Part shown: positions 21,972-30,938 of the stretch, piece after piece
Position numbering within the stretch: the stretch's first letter is position 1
How the letters are laid out: each line of letters starts with the position of its first letter
Assembly (NCBI GenBank): GCA_014804425.1
Contig: JAAUZV010000005.1
Location: 95,722-132,709, forward strand
Direction of reading: 5' to 3'
Length of the DNA: 36,988 nt
DNA from: Lachnospiraceae bacterium
GTDB lineage: Bacteria; Bacillota; Clostridia; Lachnospirales; Lachnospiraceae
Notes under the pieces: model-generated
What the model was told of the DNA's origin: nothing
Seen by the model: only the letters and a program-made list of their open reading frames with translations
The model's database searches: none
Made by a program: the position numbers and the translations under genes

Positions 21972-24287
21972 ATGAAGTTACCGGAAAGTTTTATGAATGC
22001 CATAAAGAAGTATGGCATTGACAAAAAAGACGTGATATTTGCCGCCACGGGAGACTTGGACGAGGAGCAGCGGTTTGCGGACTCCATCGTGGCGCTGACG
22101 AAGGAGAAGTTGATCGTCGCCAAATATCCTTATATGGAAAAGCAGGAGTACCGCTTGGGCGGCTATGACAGCTGGTCGCTGGAGCAGGAAAAGCGCATGG
22201 AGGAACCGGCGGTCCTGCTGTACGATCTGGCTCAGACGGAGAAGCTGGATGTGATCCGGCAGGTCAGCACCGGTATCCTGATGGGGCGGATCGACGGCGT
22301 GGACAGATACCTGTGCCAGTTCTCCAATACCAGAATGGAAGCCTTTATGCGGCTCGGGCGTTTGTTGGATAAGATAAAAAAAGAAGAGGAGATCACACAG
22401 GATGATCTGGATGTGAAGCGGGGAAAGGAATGCTGTCCCAAATGCGGGATGATCTATCCGGATCAGGAGCGCAAAGTCTGTCCCAAGTGTATGAATAAGG
22501 GCTCCATTTTGCTCAGGGTGGTATCCTATTTCAAGCCTTATAAGCTGAGGCTGGTCATGATGATGTTCTGTTATCTGGCCACGGCGGGATTAAATCTGGT
22601 ATGGCCCTATCTCAGCGGTACAGTGCTGTATGATAAGGTGCTGAAAAAGGATGAGGCGTTTTTGAACATGCTGCATCTGCCTGCGGGACGTTTTGTGCTG
22701 GCGCTTGGGATTCTGGTAGTGGTCATGATCGGCACGAAGGTGCTGCTTCAGGGACTGGGCATTCTGCAGGGCGTCCTGACGGCGCATATTGCCCCGGAGG
22801 TCGTGGCAAAGTTAAAGAGTCAGGTGTTCGACTCCATGGGAAAGCTGTCCATCAGCTTCTTTACTAGAAGGCAGACCGGCGGCTTAATGACCCGTGTGTC
22901 CGATGATGCGGGAGAGATTTCCAGCTTCTTTATTGATGGTATTCCCTACTTTTTTATTAATGTGGGAACGATCATTGCCACCTGTGCCATCATGTTTATC
23001 TTGAATCCCCTGCTGGCGCTGGCGAGCGTGATACTGATGCCCATCCTGTTTTTCATCAGTTACCTGCTGATGCCCAGATTATGGCATTACTTCGGCAAAC
23101 GTCACCGGGCAAACCGCAGGCTTAACGGTCAGATGAATGAAAATTTTACAGGGGCGCGCGTGGTCAAGGCATTCGGGCAGGAAAATCAGGAGATGAACCG
23201 TTTCACAAAAAATAATCATAAGGTGCGGGATGCGGAGCTGGATGTGGCAAAGTATGATTGCAAATTTTCCGCTCTGTACATTTTCGTGGAGGATATGCTG
23301 ACATTTTTGGCTTGGGCAGTGGGCGGAGCGCTGATCATCAGCGGTTCTGACATGGAGCTGGGTCTGCTGATCACGTTCAGCGGTTATGTGGGCCAGCTCA
23401 AGTGGCCGCTGGAGTTTATGTCCAGAATTATCCGCTGGTACACCAATGCCATGAATTCGGCGCAGCGGCTTTTTGAGATCATTGACGCGGTGCCGGAGGT
23501 CAGAGAGGCGGCAGATCCCATAAGACCTGAGCGGATACGGGGAGAGATCACACTGGAACATGTGACCTTTGGCTATGAGCCGAACAAGCCCATCCTGAAG
23601 GATGTGAGCTTTCATGTGAAAGCGGGCGAGGTGCTGGGAATCGTGGGACGTTCCGGAGCGGGAAAGTCCACGCTGGTCAATCTGATCTCCCGGCTGTATG
23701 ATACGCAGGAAGGGCAGGTACTGGTGGACGGTGTCAATGTCAAACAGTACGGCTTTAGGGAGCTGCGGAAGAATGTATCCATGGTGTCTCAGGAAACTTA
23801 TATTTTCATGGGCACGGTTGCGGAAAATATCGCCTACGCCAGACCGGAAGCGACCAGAGAGGAGATCATCCGGGCGGCGATCCAGGCGAGCGCACATGAC
23901 TTTATCTGCAAGATGCCGCAGGGCTATGACACAATCCTCGGCTCCTCCAACAGATCATTGTCCGGCGGGGAGAAGCAGCGTATTTCCATTGCCAGAGCCA
24001 TTTTGGCTGACCCGACGATTTTAATCTTGGACGAAGCAACGTCGGCTGTGGACACGGAGACGGAACTGGCAATCCAGAAGTCGCTGGAGCAGTTGGAGAA
24101 AGGCAGGACCGTGCTGTCCATCGCGCACCGTCTGTCCACCCTGCGCAATGCGACACACTTGATCGTGCTGGATGACGGAAAGGTAACGGAGTCGGGAACC
24201 CATGAAGAACTGATGGCAATGAAGGGAACGTTCTATAAATTGAGCGAGTTGCAGACCAAGGCGCTGGCGATGCGCGGTCTGGAATAA
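21972..24287 (+). CDS. ABC exporter with N-terminal PH-like domain and zinc ribbon
   Basis: The 771-residue protein fuses membrane domain and ATPase. Residues 1-150 form a soluble domain rich in strands (IVALTKEKLIVAKYPY; LLYDLAQTEKLDVIRQVSTG, in part) that looks like a PH/GRAM-type fold. A zinc ribbon C-P-K-C...C-P-K-C follows at about 155-175, then six membrane helices, then an ATPase with Walker A GRSGAGKST, signature LSGGEKQR and LILDEATSAVDT. All catalytic residues are present. It pairs with the similar protein at 25126; two such half-exporters flank a DUF1854 gene. GGAGGAAG lies before the ATG. A heterodimeric exporter is likely; its cargo is unknown. Confidence 0.88.
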   Translation: MKLPESFMNAIKKYGIDKKDVIFAATGDLDEEQRFADSIVALTKEKLIVAKYPYMEKQEYRLGGYDSWSLEQEKRMEEPAVLLYDLAQTEKLDVIRQVSTGILMGRIDGVDRYLCQFSNTRMEAFMRLGRLLDKIKKEEEITQDDLDVKRGKECCPKCGMIYPDQERKVCPKCMNKGSILLRVVSYFKPYKLRLVMMMFCYLATAGLNLVWPYLSGTVLYDKVLKKDEAFLNMLHLPAGRFVLALGILVVVMIGTKVLLQGLGILQGVLTAHIAPEVVAKLKSQVFDSMGKLSISFFTRRQTGGLMTRVSDDAGEISSFFIDGIPYFFINVGTIIATCAIMFILNPLLALASVILMPILFFISYLLMPRLWHYFGKRHRANRRLNGQMNENFTGARVVKAFGQENQEMNRFTKNNHKVRDAELDVAKYDCKFSALYIFVEDMLTFLAWAVGGALIISGSDMELGLLITFSGYVGQLKWPLEFMSRIIRWYTNAMNSAQRLFEIIDAVPEVREAADPIRPERIRGEITLEHVTFGYEPNKPILKDVSFHVKAGEVLGIVGRSGAGKSTLVNLISRLYDTQEGQVLVDGVNVKQYGFRELRKNVSMVSQETYIFMGTVAENIAYARPEATREEIIRAAIQASAHDFICKMPQGYDTILGSSNRSLSGGEKQRISIARAILADPTILILDEATSAVDTETELAIQKSLEQLEKGRTVLSIAHRLSTLRNATHLIVLDDGKVTESGTHEELMAMKGTFYKLSELQTKALAMRGLE

Positions 24288-24314
24288 GGGGACACGAAAT
24301 GCATGTATTTAGAT

Positions 24315-24460
24315 TATGCAATTATGCGAAATATACATTCCAACGTAGGCACGCTTTCGCTGCCCTCCGCTCGTAACGGTACATAATGTGCCAAAATACG
24401 GCACATAAGTACCGACGGCGTCAGAGCGCCTACTTATGGATATGTATATTTCGTGCATAC
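24315..24460. repeat. MITE-like element, copy 1 (inside the exporter operon)
   Basis: The ends are imperfect inverted repeats: TGCGAAATATACATTCCA at the left and TGGATATGTATATTTCGTGCA at the right. An inner hairpin pairs GGTACATAATGTGCC with GGCACATAAGTACC (24379-24413). It contains no gene. The reverse complement of 35127-35300 shows the same layout and much of the same sequence. It separates the first exporter gene from the DUF1854 gene. Confidence 0.7.
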
Positions 24461-24527
24461 ATAAATGTAATCAATGGTATTTCGCTTGGATTTAGTGATT
24501 TGAAGTTAGGAAAGGAAGATAGATTAT

Positions 24528-25109
24528 ATGGAAGAGAATAGAGAAAGTAATATGCCGGATCTGCTTGATTTGCAGGAATTCGACGAGGAAGCTTTGAAAA
24601 AAGAATCGGAGGAAGTACTGAACATGCGTCTGCTGACCGCGGAGAACGCGGTCTTTGCCCGGACGGAGGGAGGCTTTCTGTCTTTGAAGTTTGAGGAGAA
24701 GACCTATGACCGGGTGGGCGTTTATCTCACGTTTCCGCTGACGAATCCCGGAGAGTATATCTCCATCCGGGAGGCGGATGAGAAAGCGAAGGAGATCGGC
24801 ATGATCCAATCCTTAAAAGACATGCCGAAAGAGGTACAGGACATGATTCAGGAACAGGTGCGCCTGCGCTACTTCATGCCCGTGATCCGCAAGGTGATGG
24901 AAGTCAAGGACGAGTACGGCTATGCCTACTGGCATGTGCAGACGGATTTCGGAAGCTGCCGGTTCACTACAAACATGGGCGGTGACGCCGTGGTAGCATT
25001 AGGCGAAGCGCGCTACCAGATCACCGACATTGACGGCAACCGTTATGAGCTGCCCGACCTGTATGCCCTGTCTGTGGCGGAGCGCAAGAGACTGGATTTG
25101 TTTATTTAA
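24528..25109 (+). CDS. DUF1854 domain protein
   Basis: The 193-residue soluble protein shows the DUF1854 pattern: a long acidic helix at the start, ENAVFARTEGGFLSLKFE, the YDRVGVYLTFPLTNPGEYISIRE strand block (in parts), and a C-terminal VKDEYGYAYWHVQTDFGS...FTTNMGGDAV...YQITDIDGNRYELPDL region. In several proteobacteria DUF1854 proteins are encoded with ABC exporters near cyanophycin genes; no cyanophycin gene is visible here. Its position between two exporter subunits suggests it works with them, perhaps as a regulatory or docking protein. AGGAAAGGAAG precedes the ATG. Confidence 0.8.
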   Translation: MEENRESNMPDLLDLQEFDEEALKKESEEVLNMRLLTAENAVFARTEGGFLSLKFEEKTYDRVGVYLTFPLTNPGEYISIREADEKAKEIGMIQSLKDMPKEVQDMIQEQVRLRYFMPVIRKVMEVKDEYGYAYWHVQTDFGSCRFTTNMGGDAVVALGEARYQITDIDGNRYELPDLYALSVAERKRLDLFI

Positions 25110-25125
25110 TAAGGAGCAATGATTC

Positions 25126-27357
25126 ATGAAACTATTATATACACTAAGGGAGTCCCAGCAGCAGGCGCTGTCCCTCCATGATGACGAGACGATTTGGTAC
25201 TGCGTCCCTGTGGATCTGGCTTTTGACAACGGGGTGCACAGCGCCGAGACGAATTACACGGATCAGATATGGATCGTCGTGACCGAGAACCGCCTGATCA
25301 CCCTCCGGGGGGAAGAAAAGACCTCCGAGCATCTGCTTTCGGACTGCGAAAAAGTAAAATGCGAGCATCAGGTAGGCTGCGGCATTGTGACCGTGTTTCC
25401 CAAGGAGGGGCGGCCGGAATGCATCGCCCGCTTCTCCATGCGTCATATCATCCGGGTGGCATATGCGGTCAGAGGAGCGCAGACCCTGATTCAGGCCGTG
25501 CAGGAGGGAAGAAACCCTAAAATGGTCAGCCGGGTGGAGAGCCGGGAATATGAAAAATATTGTGAGAAATGCGGACGCGCGCTGCCGGGCACGAGCAAAT
25601 GCATGTATTGTGATGGAAAGTCCGACATCCTGAAAAAGTTTCTGGCTTTGTGCGGAGACTTCATAGGCAGGCTGGTGGCGATTTCCCTGCTGCTCATTTT
25701 GATCGCGGGAATCAATATGTTCAGCCCCATGGTGCAGCGCTACTTTATCGATCATGCGCTGACAGACGGGCAGGGAACGCTCAGAGACCTGTGGCTGTTT
25801 ATCGGATTGACCTTCGTGCTGACGGTGGGTGGGATGGTCTGCTGGGTCTACCGCTATTGGCTCTGCGTCAAGCTGGGAGCGTCCTTGAGCATGAGCCTTC
25901 GGGCGAAGCTTTACTATAAGATTCAGGTGCTGTCCCTGTCGTTCATCAACAACCGCAAGCCCGGAGAACTGATGAACCGGGTGTCACGGGACACCAAGCA
26001 GATCCGTATCTTTATGGAGGATGTGTTCGGGGATATGTTTTCCACGCTGGTGACCATGATCGTATCCTTGGTCATGATGCTGATCATCAGCTGGAAGATG
26101 ACATTACTGTCGTTGGTATTTGTGGTGGCGGTGCTGGTGATCATCCGGATGTTCTGGCATCACATTCATACCATTTACCATAAACAGTGGCTGCGAGAGG
26201 ATGATCTTAGCAGCAATTTACAGGATATTCTCTCCGGCATGCGCATCGTGAAATCTTTTGGCAAGGAGGAGCGGGAGAGTGCGCGGTTTACGGAAAAGGC
26301 GCAGGCTTTTGCAGCCATACAAAAGAAAAATGAGACGTTCTGGGCGGTATTCTTCCCAATCATGACGTTTTTGCTGGGAGTGGGTACTTATATCGCCGTC
26401 TATTTCGGCGGCATTCAGGTACTGGACGGCAGTATGACCGTGGGAGAACTGGTGCAGTTCGTGACATACAGCGGCTATCTGTTCGGCCCTTTAAGCTGGA
26501 TGACGCATCTGCCGAGAGAGGTGATGCAGATGCTGACCAGCTTAAACCGTATTTACGATGTGCTGGACGAGGAACCCATGCTGGCGGACAAAGCGGAGAG
26601 CAAGGCGTTTCCCATACAGGGTAAATTTACGTTCGAGGATGTGTCCTTTGGCTATCAGACCTACGAGCCGGTGCTGGAGCATATCTCCTTTGAGGTAAAA
26701 CCGGGGGAGATGATCGGTCTGGTGGGGGCTTCCGGAACGGGAAAATCTACACTGATCAATTTGATCATGCGGCTTTATGATGTGGATCAGGGAAGGATCA
26801 CTTTGGACGGATATGACCTGCGGGATGTGGAGATGGAAAGTCTGCATTCCCAGATTGGTGTGGTGCTTCAGGAGACGTTCCTGTTTTCAGGGACGATTCT
26901 GGCGAACATCCGATTTGCCAAGCAGGACGCCACGTTAGAGGAGGTGATCATGGCGGCGAGGGCTGCAAACGCCCATGATTTTATTTGTAAAACGCCGGAT
27001 GGTTATAATACTTATGTGGGCGAGCATGGCTACAACTTATCCGGTGGAGAGCGGCAGCGTATTGCCATTGCCAGAGCGATTCTGAATAATCCCAGAATAT
27101 TGATTCTGGATGAAGCAACATCGGCGCTGGATACGGAGAGCGAGTTCCTGATCCAGCAGGCATTAAATCGTCTGGTAAAGGGAAGAACCACTTTTGCCAT
27201 CGCCCACCGCCTATCCACGCTGCGGGATGCGGACCGTCTGGTTGTCATCGACAAGCACGGCATCGCCGAAATCGGCACTCACAATGAACTGCTGGAAAAG
27301 CAGGGCATTTATTATGGCTTGGTAAATGCACAGCTTCGGATGAGCAGCGGAGAATAA
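25126..27357 (+). CDS. ABC exporter with N-terminal soluble domain and zinc ribbon (partner subunit)
   Basis: The 743-residue protein has the same plan as the one at 21972: a soluble N-terminus of about 140 residues and a zinc ribbon C-E-K-C...C-M-Y-C near 146-163. Six membrane helices (for example VAISLLLILIAGINMFSP; TLVTMIVSLVMMLII) follow, then an ATPase with GASGTGKST, LSGGERQR and ILILDEATSALDT. It starts 16 bases after DUF1854 behind AAGGAGC. Both ATPase sites look canonical, so there is no obvious degenerate site as in many heterodimers. The shared zinc ribbon and soluble domain set these two apart from ordinary MsbA-like exporters. Confidence 0.88.
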   Translation: MKLLYTLRESQQQALSLHDDETIWYCVPVDLAFDNGVHSAETNYTDQIWIVVTENRLITLRGEEKTSEHLLSDCEKVKCEHQVGCGIVTVFPKEGRPECIARFSMRHIIRVAYAVRGAQTLIQAVQEGRNPKMVSRVESREYEKYCEKCGRALPGTSKCMYCDGKSDILKKFLALCGDFIGRLVAISLLLILIAGINMFSPMVQRYFIDHALTDGQGTLRDLWLFIGLTFVLTVGGMVCWVYRYWLCVKLGASLSMSLRAKLYYKIQVLSLSFINNRKPGELMNRVSRDTKQIRIFMEDVFGDMFSTLVTMIVSLVMMLIISWKMTLLSLVFVVAVLVIIRMFWHHIHTIYHKQWLREDDLSSNLQDILSGMRIVKSFGKEERESARFTEKAQAFAAIQKKNETFWAVFFPIMTFLLGVGTYIAVYFGGIQVLDGSMTVGELVQFVTYSGYLFGPLSWMTHLPREVMQMLTSLNRIYDVLDEEPMLADKAESKAFPIQGKFTFEDVSFGYQTYEPVLEHISFEVKPGEMIGLVGASGTGKSTLINLIMRLYDVDQGRITLDGYDLRDVEMESLHSQIGVVLQETFLFSGTILANIRFAKQDATLEEVIMAARAANAHDFICKTPDGYNTYVGEHGYNLSGGERQRIAIARAILNNPRILILDEATSALDTESEFLIQQALNRLVKGRTTFAIAHRLSTLRDADRLVVIDKHGIAEIGTHNELLEKQGIYYGLVNAQLRMSSGE

Positions 27358-27411
27358 CAAAAAGGTAAAAATGTTAAAAGCGGTGCGTCCCATCGCAAAT
27401 GGAAATGTTCT

Positions 27412-27435
27412 GAGGCTGCGTTTTGACGCAGCCTC
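27412..27435 (+). terminator. GC-rich stem-loop at the end of the exporter operon
   Basis: GAGGCTGCG (27412-27420) and CGCAGCCTC (27427-27435) form a perfect 9-bp stem with a TTTTGA loop. There is no clear T-run after it, so termination may be partial. It lies 36 bases before the XRE regulator gene. Confidence 0.5.
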
Positions 27436-27471
27436 CATGTTCTCATCAAAAAGAAAGGCAGGGTTATTGAT

Positions 27472-28164
27472 ATGAACTTTGGAAAGAATTTACAGATCTT
27501 AAGAAAGATGAAGAACATGACGCAGGAAGAATTGGCAGATAAAATGAAAATCTCCCGACAAACCGTTTCAAAGTGGGAACTTGGAGCAGTATTGCCGGAA
27601 ATTGAAAAACTGGTTGAACTTTGTGATATGTTTCATTGTTCCGTTGACCAGCTCCTAAGAGGAACTATGGACTATAGCAGCGAAGTGTATTCCAATATCC
27701 GTATTGTTACGGTTGCCCCCTTCCGGTATATCAGTCATACAGTGATAAGCCGTGAACCGGAAAGGGATGCGATTTCGCATGTGAAAGGGTGGGCAGAGCA
27801 TTTGAAAATAGAAAATCCCTATATGATCGGGTGGGATTTCCCTCAGGTGTCCCAGGAGCAGAGAAGTGTATTTCATATGCGCGGCTATGCGGCGGCACTT
27901 GTGCTTGATGCGGAACAGGATATAGGTGATATTGATGCGGAAATCATAAGTCAGGATAGGCAAAAATATATTACGATCACGTTAGAAGAGAGGGCGGGCA
28001 GGGAATTTGAAATCATTCCGAATGCTTATAAGGCCCTACTCACATACATGTCTATAAACGGTATCAAAGAGAAATTTGGGCCCGAAATCATTTCCTGCTA
28101 CGAACATGAATATTTTGATCCCAGGGGAAGGGAGCTGATGGATGTTTTTATTGCAATTGAGTGA
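27472..28164 (+). CDS. XRE-type regulator with GyrI/AraC-like effector-binding domain
   Basis: The 230-residue protein starts with a Cro/C1 helix-turn-helix (MTQEELADKMKISRQTVSKWE, in part, about residues 16-37). Residues 77-230 resemble the GyrI-like small-molecule domain of BmrR/Rob-type regulators (VAPFRYISHTVISREP; YEHEYFDPRGRELMDVFIAI, in part), where a conserved Glu binds cationic drugs. It sits just after the exporter operon and could sense a toxic compound. It is not divergent from a target gene, so its target is unclear. It overlaps the convergent padR gene by 17 bases at the 3' end. Confidence 0.85.
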   Translation: MNFGKNLQILRKMKNMTQEELADKMKISRQTVSKWELGAVLPEIEKLVELCDMFHCSVDQLLRGTMDYSSEVYSNIRIVTVAPFRYISHTVISREPERDAISHVKGWAEHLKIENPYMIGWDFPQVSQEQRSVFHMRGYAAALVLDAEQDIGDIDAEIISQDRQKYITITLEERAGREFEIIPNAYKALLTYMSINGIKEKFGPEIISCYEHEYFDPRGRELMDVFIAIE

Positions 28165-28693
28165 AAAACTGCTTTGCTTCCGCGCACCATTCCAGATAGG
28201 TGCGGTAGGTTTTGATTCCAAACGTCACTGTAAGCAGATAGTATTTGTGAGCGGGGGCATCGGATTGATGTTCCTTTAAGATATTTTCGGCGTACAGCAG
28301 ATAGGGCAGTTCGTCCTTGATCTTTGCCTCAAACGCTTCAATATGGGAGAGCGCCTGCTCCTCGCCCTGCTCTGCTCCGAAAAACAGCTTCAGCAGCGTC
28401 TCATAGCGAAGCTCGTCCTTAGAGACGGGCTGCGAGAGCCAATGTTTTAAGTAATCTCGTCCTTCATCGGTGATGGTGTAGACCAGCTTCGTCCGCTTGG
28501 TTTCCGCATCCTCCTGCATGGTAGCCAGTCCGCGATCGACAAGGTCACTCAGAGCAGGATAGATGCTGCCGTAGCTTGCATTCCAAAAATACTTCAGCGC
28601 TGTATCCATTCTTTTTTTGATTTCATATCCCGTTAATTCCTCGTGACTCAACAAGCCTAATATCACGCAGTCAATCTTTTTTTCATTTGCCAT
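28148..28693 (-). CDS. PadR family transcriptional regulator
   Basis: The 181-residue protein has the PadR winged helix (CVILGLLSHEELTGYEIKKRM; YFWNASYGSIYPALSDLVDRGLA, in parts), with the conserved YGSIYP turn. A C-terminal helical dimerisation domain (about 95-180, Vir_act_alpha_C type) ends in an aromatic helix. It lies downstream of the ferredoxin-like membrane gene on the same strand (50-base gap), so the two form an operon. A perfect 38-bp palindrome over the promoter at 29529 is its probable binding site, making the operon self-controlled. AAAGGAAC is its ribosome binding site. Confidence 0.88.
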   Translation of the reverse strand: MANEKKIDCVILGLLSHEELTGYEIKKRMDTALKYFWNASYGSIYPALSDLVDRGLATMQEDAETKRTKLVYTITDEGRDYLKHWLSQPVSKDELRYETLLKLFFGAEQGEEQALSHIEAFEAKIKDELPYLLYAENILKEHQSDAPAHKYYLLTVTFGIKTYRTYLEWCAEAKQFFTQLQ

Positions 28694-28742
28694 TGTCTTG
28701 TTCCTTTCATTCGGGAAATTGATTTAGATGGTTACGATGGCT

Positions 28743-29504
28743 CTATTTGTCATGGTTATTTTGCTGGCGTCCGCGCATGCCATAGCACAAGACATGCTTG
28801 GGGCAATGATCCACACATGCGCCGCATTGGATACATTCGGAGCTGTTGATCCGTTGGTCCGCAGCGCTGGTTACGTTGTTCATAACGTCAATTCCCATAG
28901 GACAGATTTTACTGCAATTCCCACAGGAAATGCAATTGCCTTTTTCTGCAATCCTGATATGTACGCCCGGAAGATGCAGGCATCTGCGGAGCCTGCTGCC
29001 CAATATCATAAACGGAGCCATCCAGCAAAAATAATGGCAAAATACCCGCTTTCCGAAGAAGATGGCGGGAACAAAGATCAGGCACACAATGCCATAGTAA
29101 ATCACATAGCTTTGAATGGAAGAAACAGAAATCCCGTGCTCCGTTTCAAAGAAAAAATCAATCGCTGAGATCGTACCGGTGTGAAAATAACAAATGGCAA
29201 CGACAGTGAGCCAAATTCCCCATATGATGAATTTGATGAAATTTCGCCATCCCTGTTTTGGTTTTTTATCATTGATGACGAACGCACATTCCTGTAGTCC
29301 GCCCGCAGGGCAGAGATAGGCGCAAAACAGCCGTCCGAAAGGAATGGAGAATAAAAACATAAGAGAAAATACGATAAAACTCCCGTTGATCACACCGCTC
29401 AGCCCGGCGTTTATAATTAATGCCGGACTGAAATAATAGAGCGTGACCGGAAAGAGGAGCAGGGAAGTGATGAGGAACAGTTTTCGGATTCGTTGTCTGG
29501 TCAT
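28743..29504 (-). CDS. NapH/CcoG-like 4Fe-4S membrane ferredoxin
   Basis: I choose the ATG at 29504 (MTRQRIRKLFLITSLLL), which has AAGGAGG 7 bases upstream; a longer frame from 29540 lacks one. The 253-residue protein has four to five membrane helices, two C-x-x-x-C-P type sites in membrane loops (FCAYLCPAGG; FCHYFCWMAP), and two C-terminal 4Fe-4S ferredoxin motifs (CISCGNCSKICP and CIQCGACVDHCP). Such proteins pass electrons between a quinone or flavin pool and a reductase. It is cotranscribed with padR behind a palindromic operator. Its electron partner is not encoded nearby. Confidence 0.88.
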   Translation of the reverse strand: MTRQRIRKLFLITSLLLFPVTLYYFSPALIINAGLSGVINGSFIVFSLMFLFSIPFGRLFCAYLCPAGGLQECAFVINDKKPKQGWRNFIKFIIWGIWLTVVAICYFHTGTISAIDFFFETEHGISVSSIQSYVIYYGIVCLIFVPAIFFGKRVFCHYFCWMAPFMILGSRLRRCLHLPGVHIRIAEKGNCISCGNCSKICPMGIDVMNNVTSAADQRINSSECIQCGACVDHCPKHVLCYGMRGRQQNNHDK

Positions 29505-29528
29505 GTGAAGACCTCCTTTATACTTGTC

Positions 29529-29590
29529 ATAATATATCAATATGATATATCATATTGATATATTATAGGGAACTTTGAAATAAAAGTCAA
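29529..29590 (-). promoter_or_regulatory. Promoter and perfect 38-bp palindrome (probable PadR operator)
   Basis: On the minus strand TTGACT (29590-29585), 17 bases and TATAAT (29567-29562) form the promoter. The bases 29529-29566 are a perfect palindrome centred on GATATATC that covers the last bases of the -10 and the start site. A repressor dimer bound here would block transcription. No base in the 38 breaks the symmetry. Confidence 0.85.
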
Positions 29591-29656
29591 CAAGTAAGGT
29601 ATCCGATTTCCAAATTTTGCTTTCTATTCGTCTATTCGGAAGGCGCCGACGAGGAC

Positions 29657-29693
29657 TTTACACGCCTGACTGTATATGATATAGTATATACAG
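29657..29693 (+). promoter_or_regulatory. Promoter and dyad of the second GntR-ABC operon
   Basis: TTTACA (29657-29662), 17 bases and TATAGT (29680-29685) form the promoter. CTGTATAT (29670-29677) and ATATACAG (29686-29693) are an inverted repeat that covers the -10. This is the probable YtrA-type operator, different in sequence from the GTACTT/AAGTAC dyad at the first operon. Confidence 0.8.
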
Positions 29694-29712
29694 TTATAGA
29701 CAGGAGGAAGCA

Positions 29713-30093
29713 ATGGTAATCGTCATAAAGAACAATAGCAGCGAGCCCATTTATGATCAGATCAAAAAACAGATACTGGATGCGATCATGTCCGGCGAGA
29801 TCAAGGAGGGGGAATGTCTCCCGTCGATACGGGGGCTTGCAAAGGACTTAAAGGTCAGCGTCATCACAACGACAAAGGCGTATAACGATCTGGAAGCGGC
29901 GGGATATATCAATGCCGTACAGGGAAAAGGGTATTATGTTTCAGAAAGAAGCAATGAGATCATACATGAGAAGCTATTAGAGCAGATTGAATCTTATTTT
30001 GATCAGGCAATCTGCATTTCCAGAAAGGCGGCGTTAACAGAAACGGAATTGGTGGAAATCTTACAAAATTTGTTAAAACAGGAGGAGCGGTAA
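29713..30093 (+). CDS. GntR family regulator, YtrA subfamily (second copy)
   Basis: The 126-residue protein aligns by eye with the one at 19624: SSEPIYDQIKKQILDAIMSG, ECLPSIRGLAKDLKVSVITT and GYINAVQGKGYYVSE occupy the same places. The C-terminal helix is short, as in YtrA. GGAGGAAG precedes the ATG. It heads an operon with an ABC ATPase (2-base gap) and a permease. The dyad over its promoter suggests autorepression, relieved by an unknown signal. Confidence 0.9.
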   Translation: MVIVIKNNSSEPIYDQIKKQILDAIMSGEIKEGECLPSIRGLAKDLKVSVITTTKAYNDLEAAGYINAVQGKGYYVSERSNEIIHEKLLEQIESYFDQAICISRKAALTETELVEILQNLLKQEER

Positions 30094-30095
30094 AC

Positions 30096-30938
30096 ATGCT
30101 GGAAATCACGAATCTGCATAAGCAGTACAAAGATTTTGAATTGGATCACATCTCATTTCAGCTGCCGAAAGGATTTATCATGGGACTGGTGGGAAAAAAC
30201 GGTGCAGGGAAATCAACGACCATAAAGAGCATCATGAACATGCTGGATTTTCAGGGGGAGATTCGGATCGACGGACAGGATAATATCCTGTGTGAGAAGC
30301 AGGTAAAACAAATGGTGGGGATCGTGGTGGATCAGCCTTTTTTTCCGGTCATATTTACGTTGGAGCAGGTAGAAAAATACTGTGGTTCATTTTATGTAAA
30401 CTGGGACAAGGCGAACTATGATAAGCTGTTACGTCAGTTTGGGTTGAATCCTAAGAAAAAAGTCAGCGAGCTAAGCCGCGGAATGGGTGTGAAATTGCAG
30501 CTTGCCGTGGCGCTTTCCCATAAGGCGGAGCTGCTGGTGCTGGACGAGCCGACTTCCGGCTTAGATCCGGTGGCGAGGGATGAGTGCATGGATATCTTGA
30601 TGGAGTATATTCAGAACGGCGATCACAGCGTTTTGTTTTCGACTCATATCAGTACGGATTTAGAGAAGATTGCCGATTATATCACGATCCTGAGCGGCGG
30701 AAAACTGTTTTACACGGGAGAAAAAGACGTTCTGATGGAAAAATATGTGATTCTCAAGGGAGATCAAAGAAAAGTGTCCGAGGAACTTGAAAAAAATCTG
30801 ATCGGAGCGCGAAGATACGGGGACAGCTTTGAGGCAATGTTACCGAGGGAACAATATGCATTGTGTGACGGTTGTCCGTTCCAGACGGAGAATGCCAAAA
30901 TAGATGATATTTTAATCTATGCGGAGAGGAGTGCATGA
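30096..30938 (+). CDS. ABC transporter ATP-binding protein (second YtrB-like)
   Basis: The 280-residue ATPase has Walker A GKNGAGKST (33-41), signature LSRGMGVKL, Walker B LLVLDEPTSGLDP and switch STHISTD. It is a paralogue of the ATPase at 20138. GGAGGAGC at 30081-30088 serves its ATG, and it starts 2 bases after the regulator stop. It overlaps the next gene by the ATGA junction. The C-terminal 60 residues include a short Cys-containing stretch (YALCDGCPFQ) of unknown role. It energises the permease encoded next. Confidence 0.9.
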   Translation: MLEITNLHKQYKDFELDHISFQLPKGFIMGLVGKNGAGKSTTIKSIMNMLDFQGEIRIDGQDNILCEKQVKQMVGIVVDQPFFPVIFTLEQVEKYCGSFYVNWDKANYDKLLRQFGLNPKKKVSELSRGMGVKLQLAVALSHKAELLVLDEPTSGLDPVARDECMDILMEYIQNGDHSVLFSTHISTDLEKIADYITILSGGKLFYTGEKDVLMEKYVILKGDQRKVSEELEKNLIGARRYGDSFEAMLPREQYALCDGCPFQTENAKIDDILIYAERSA

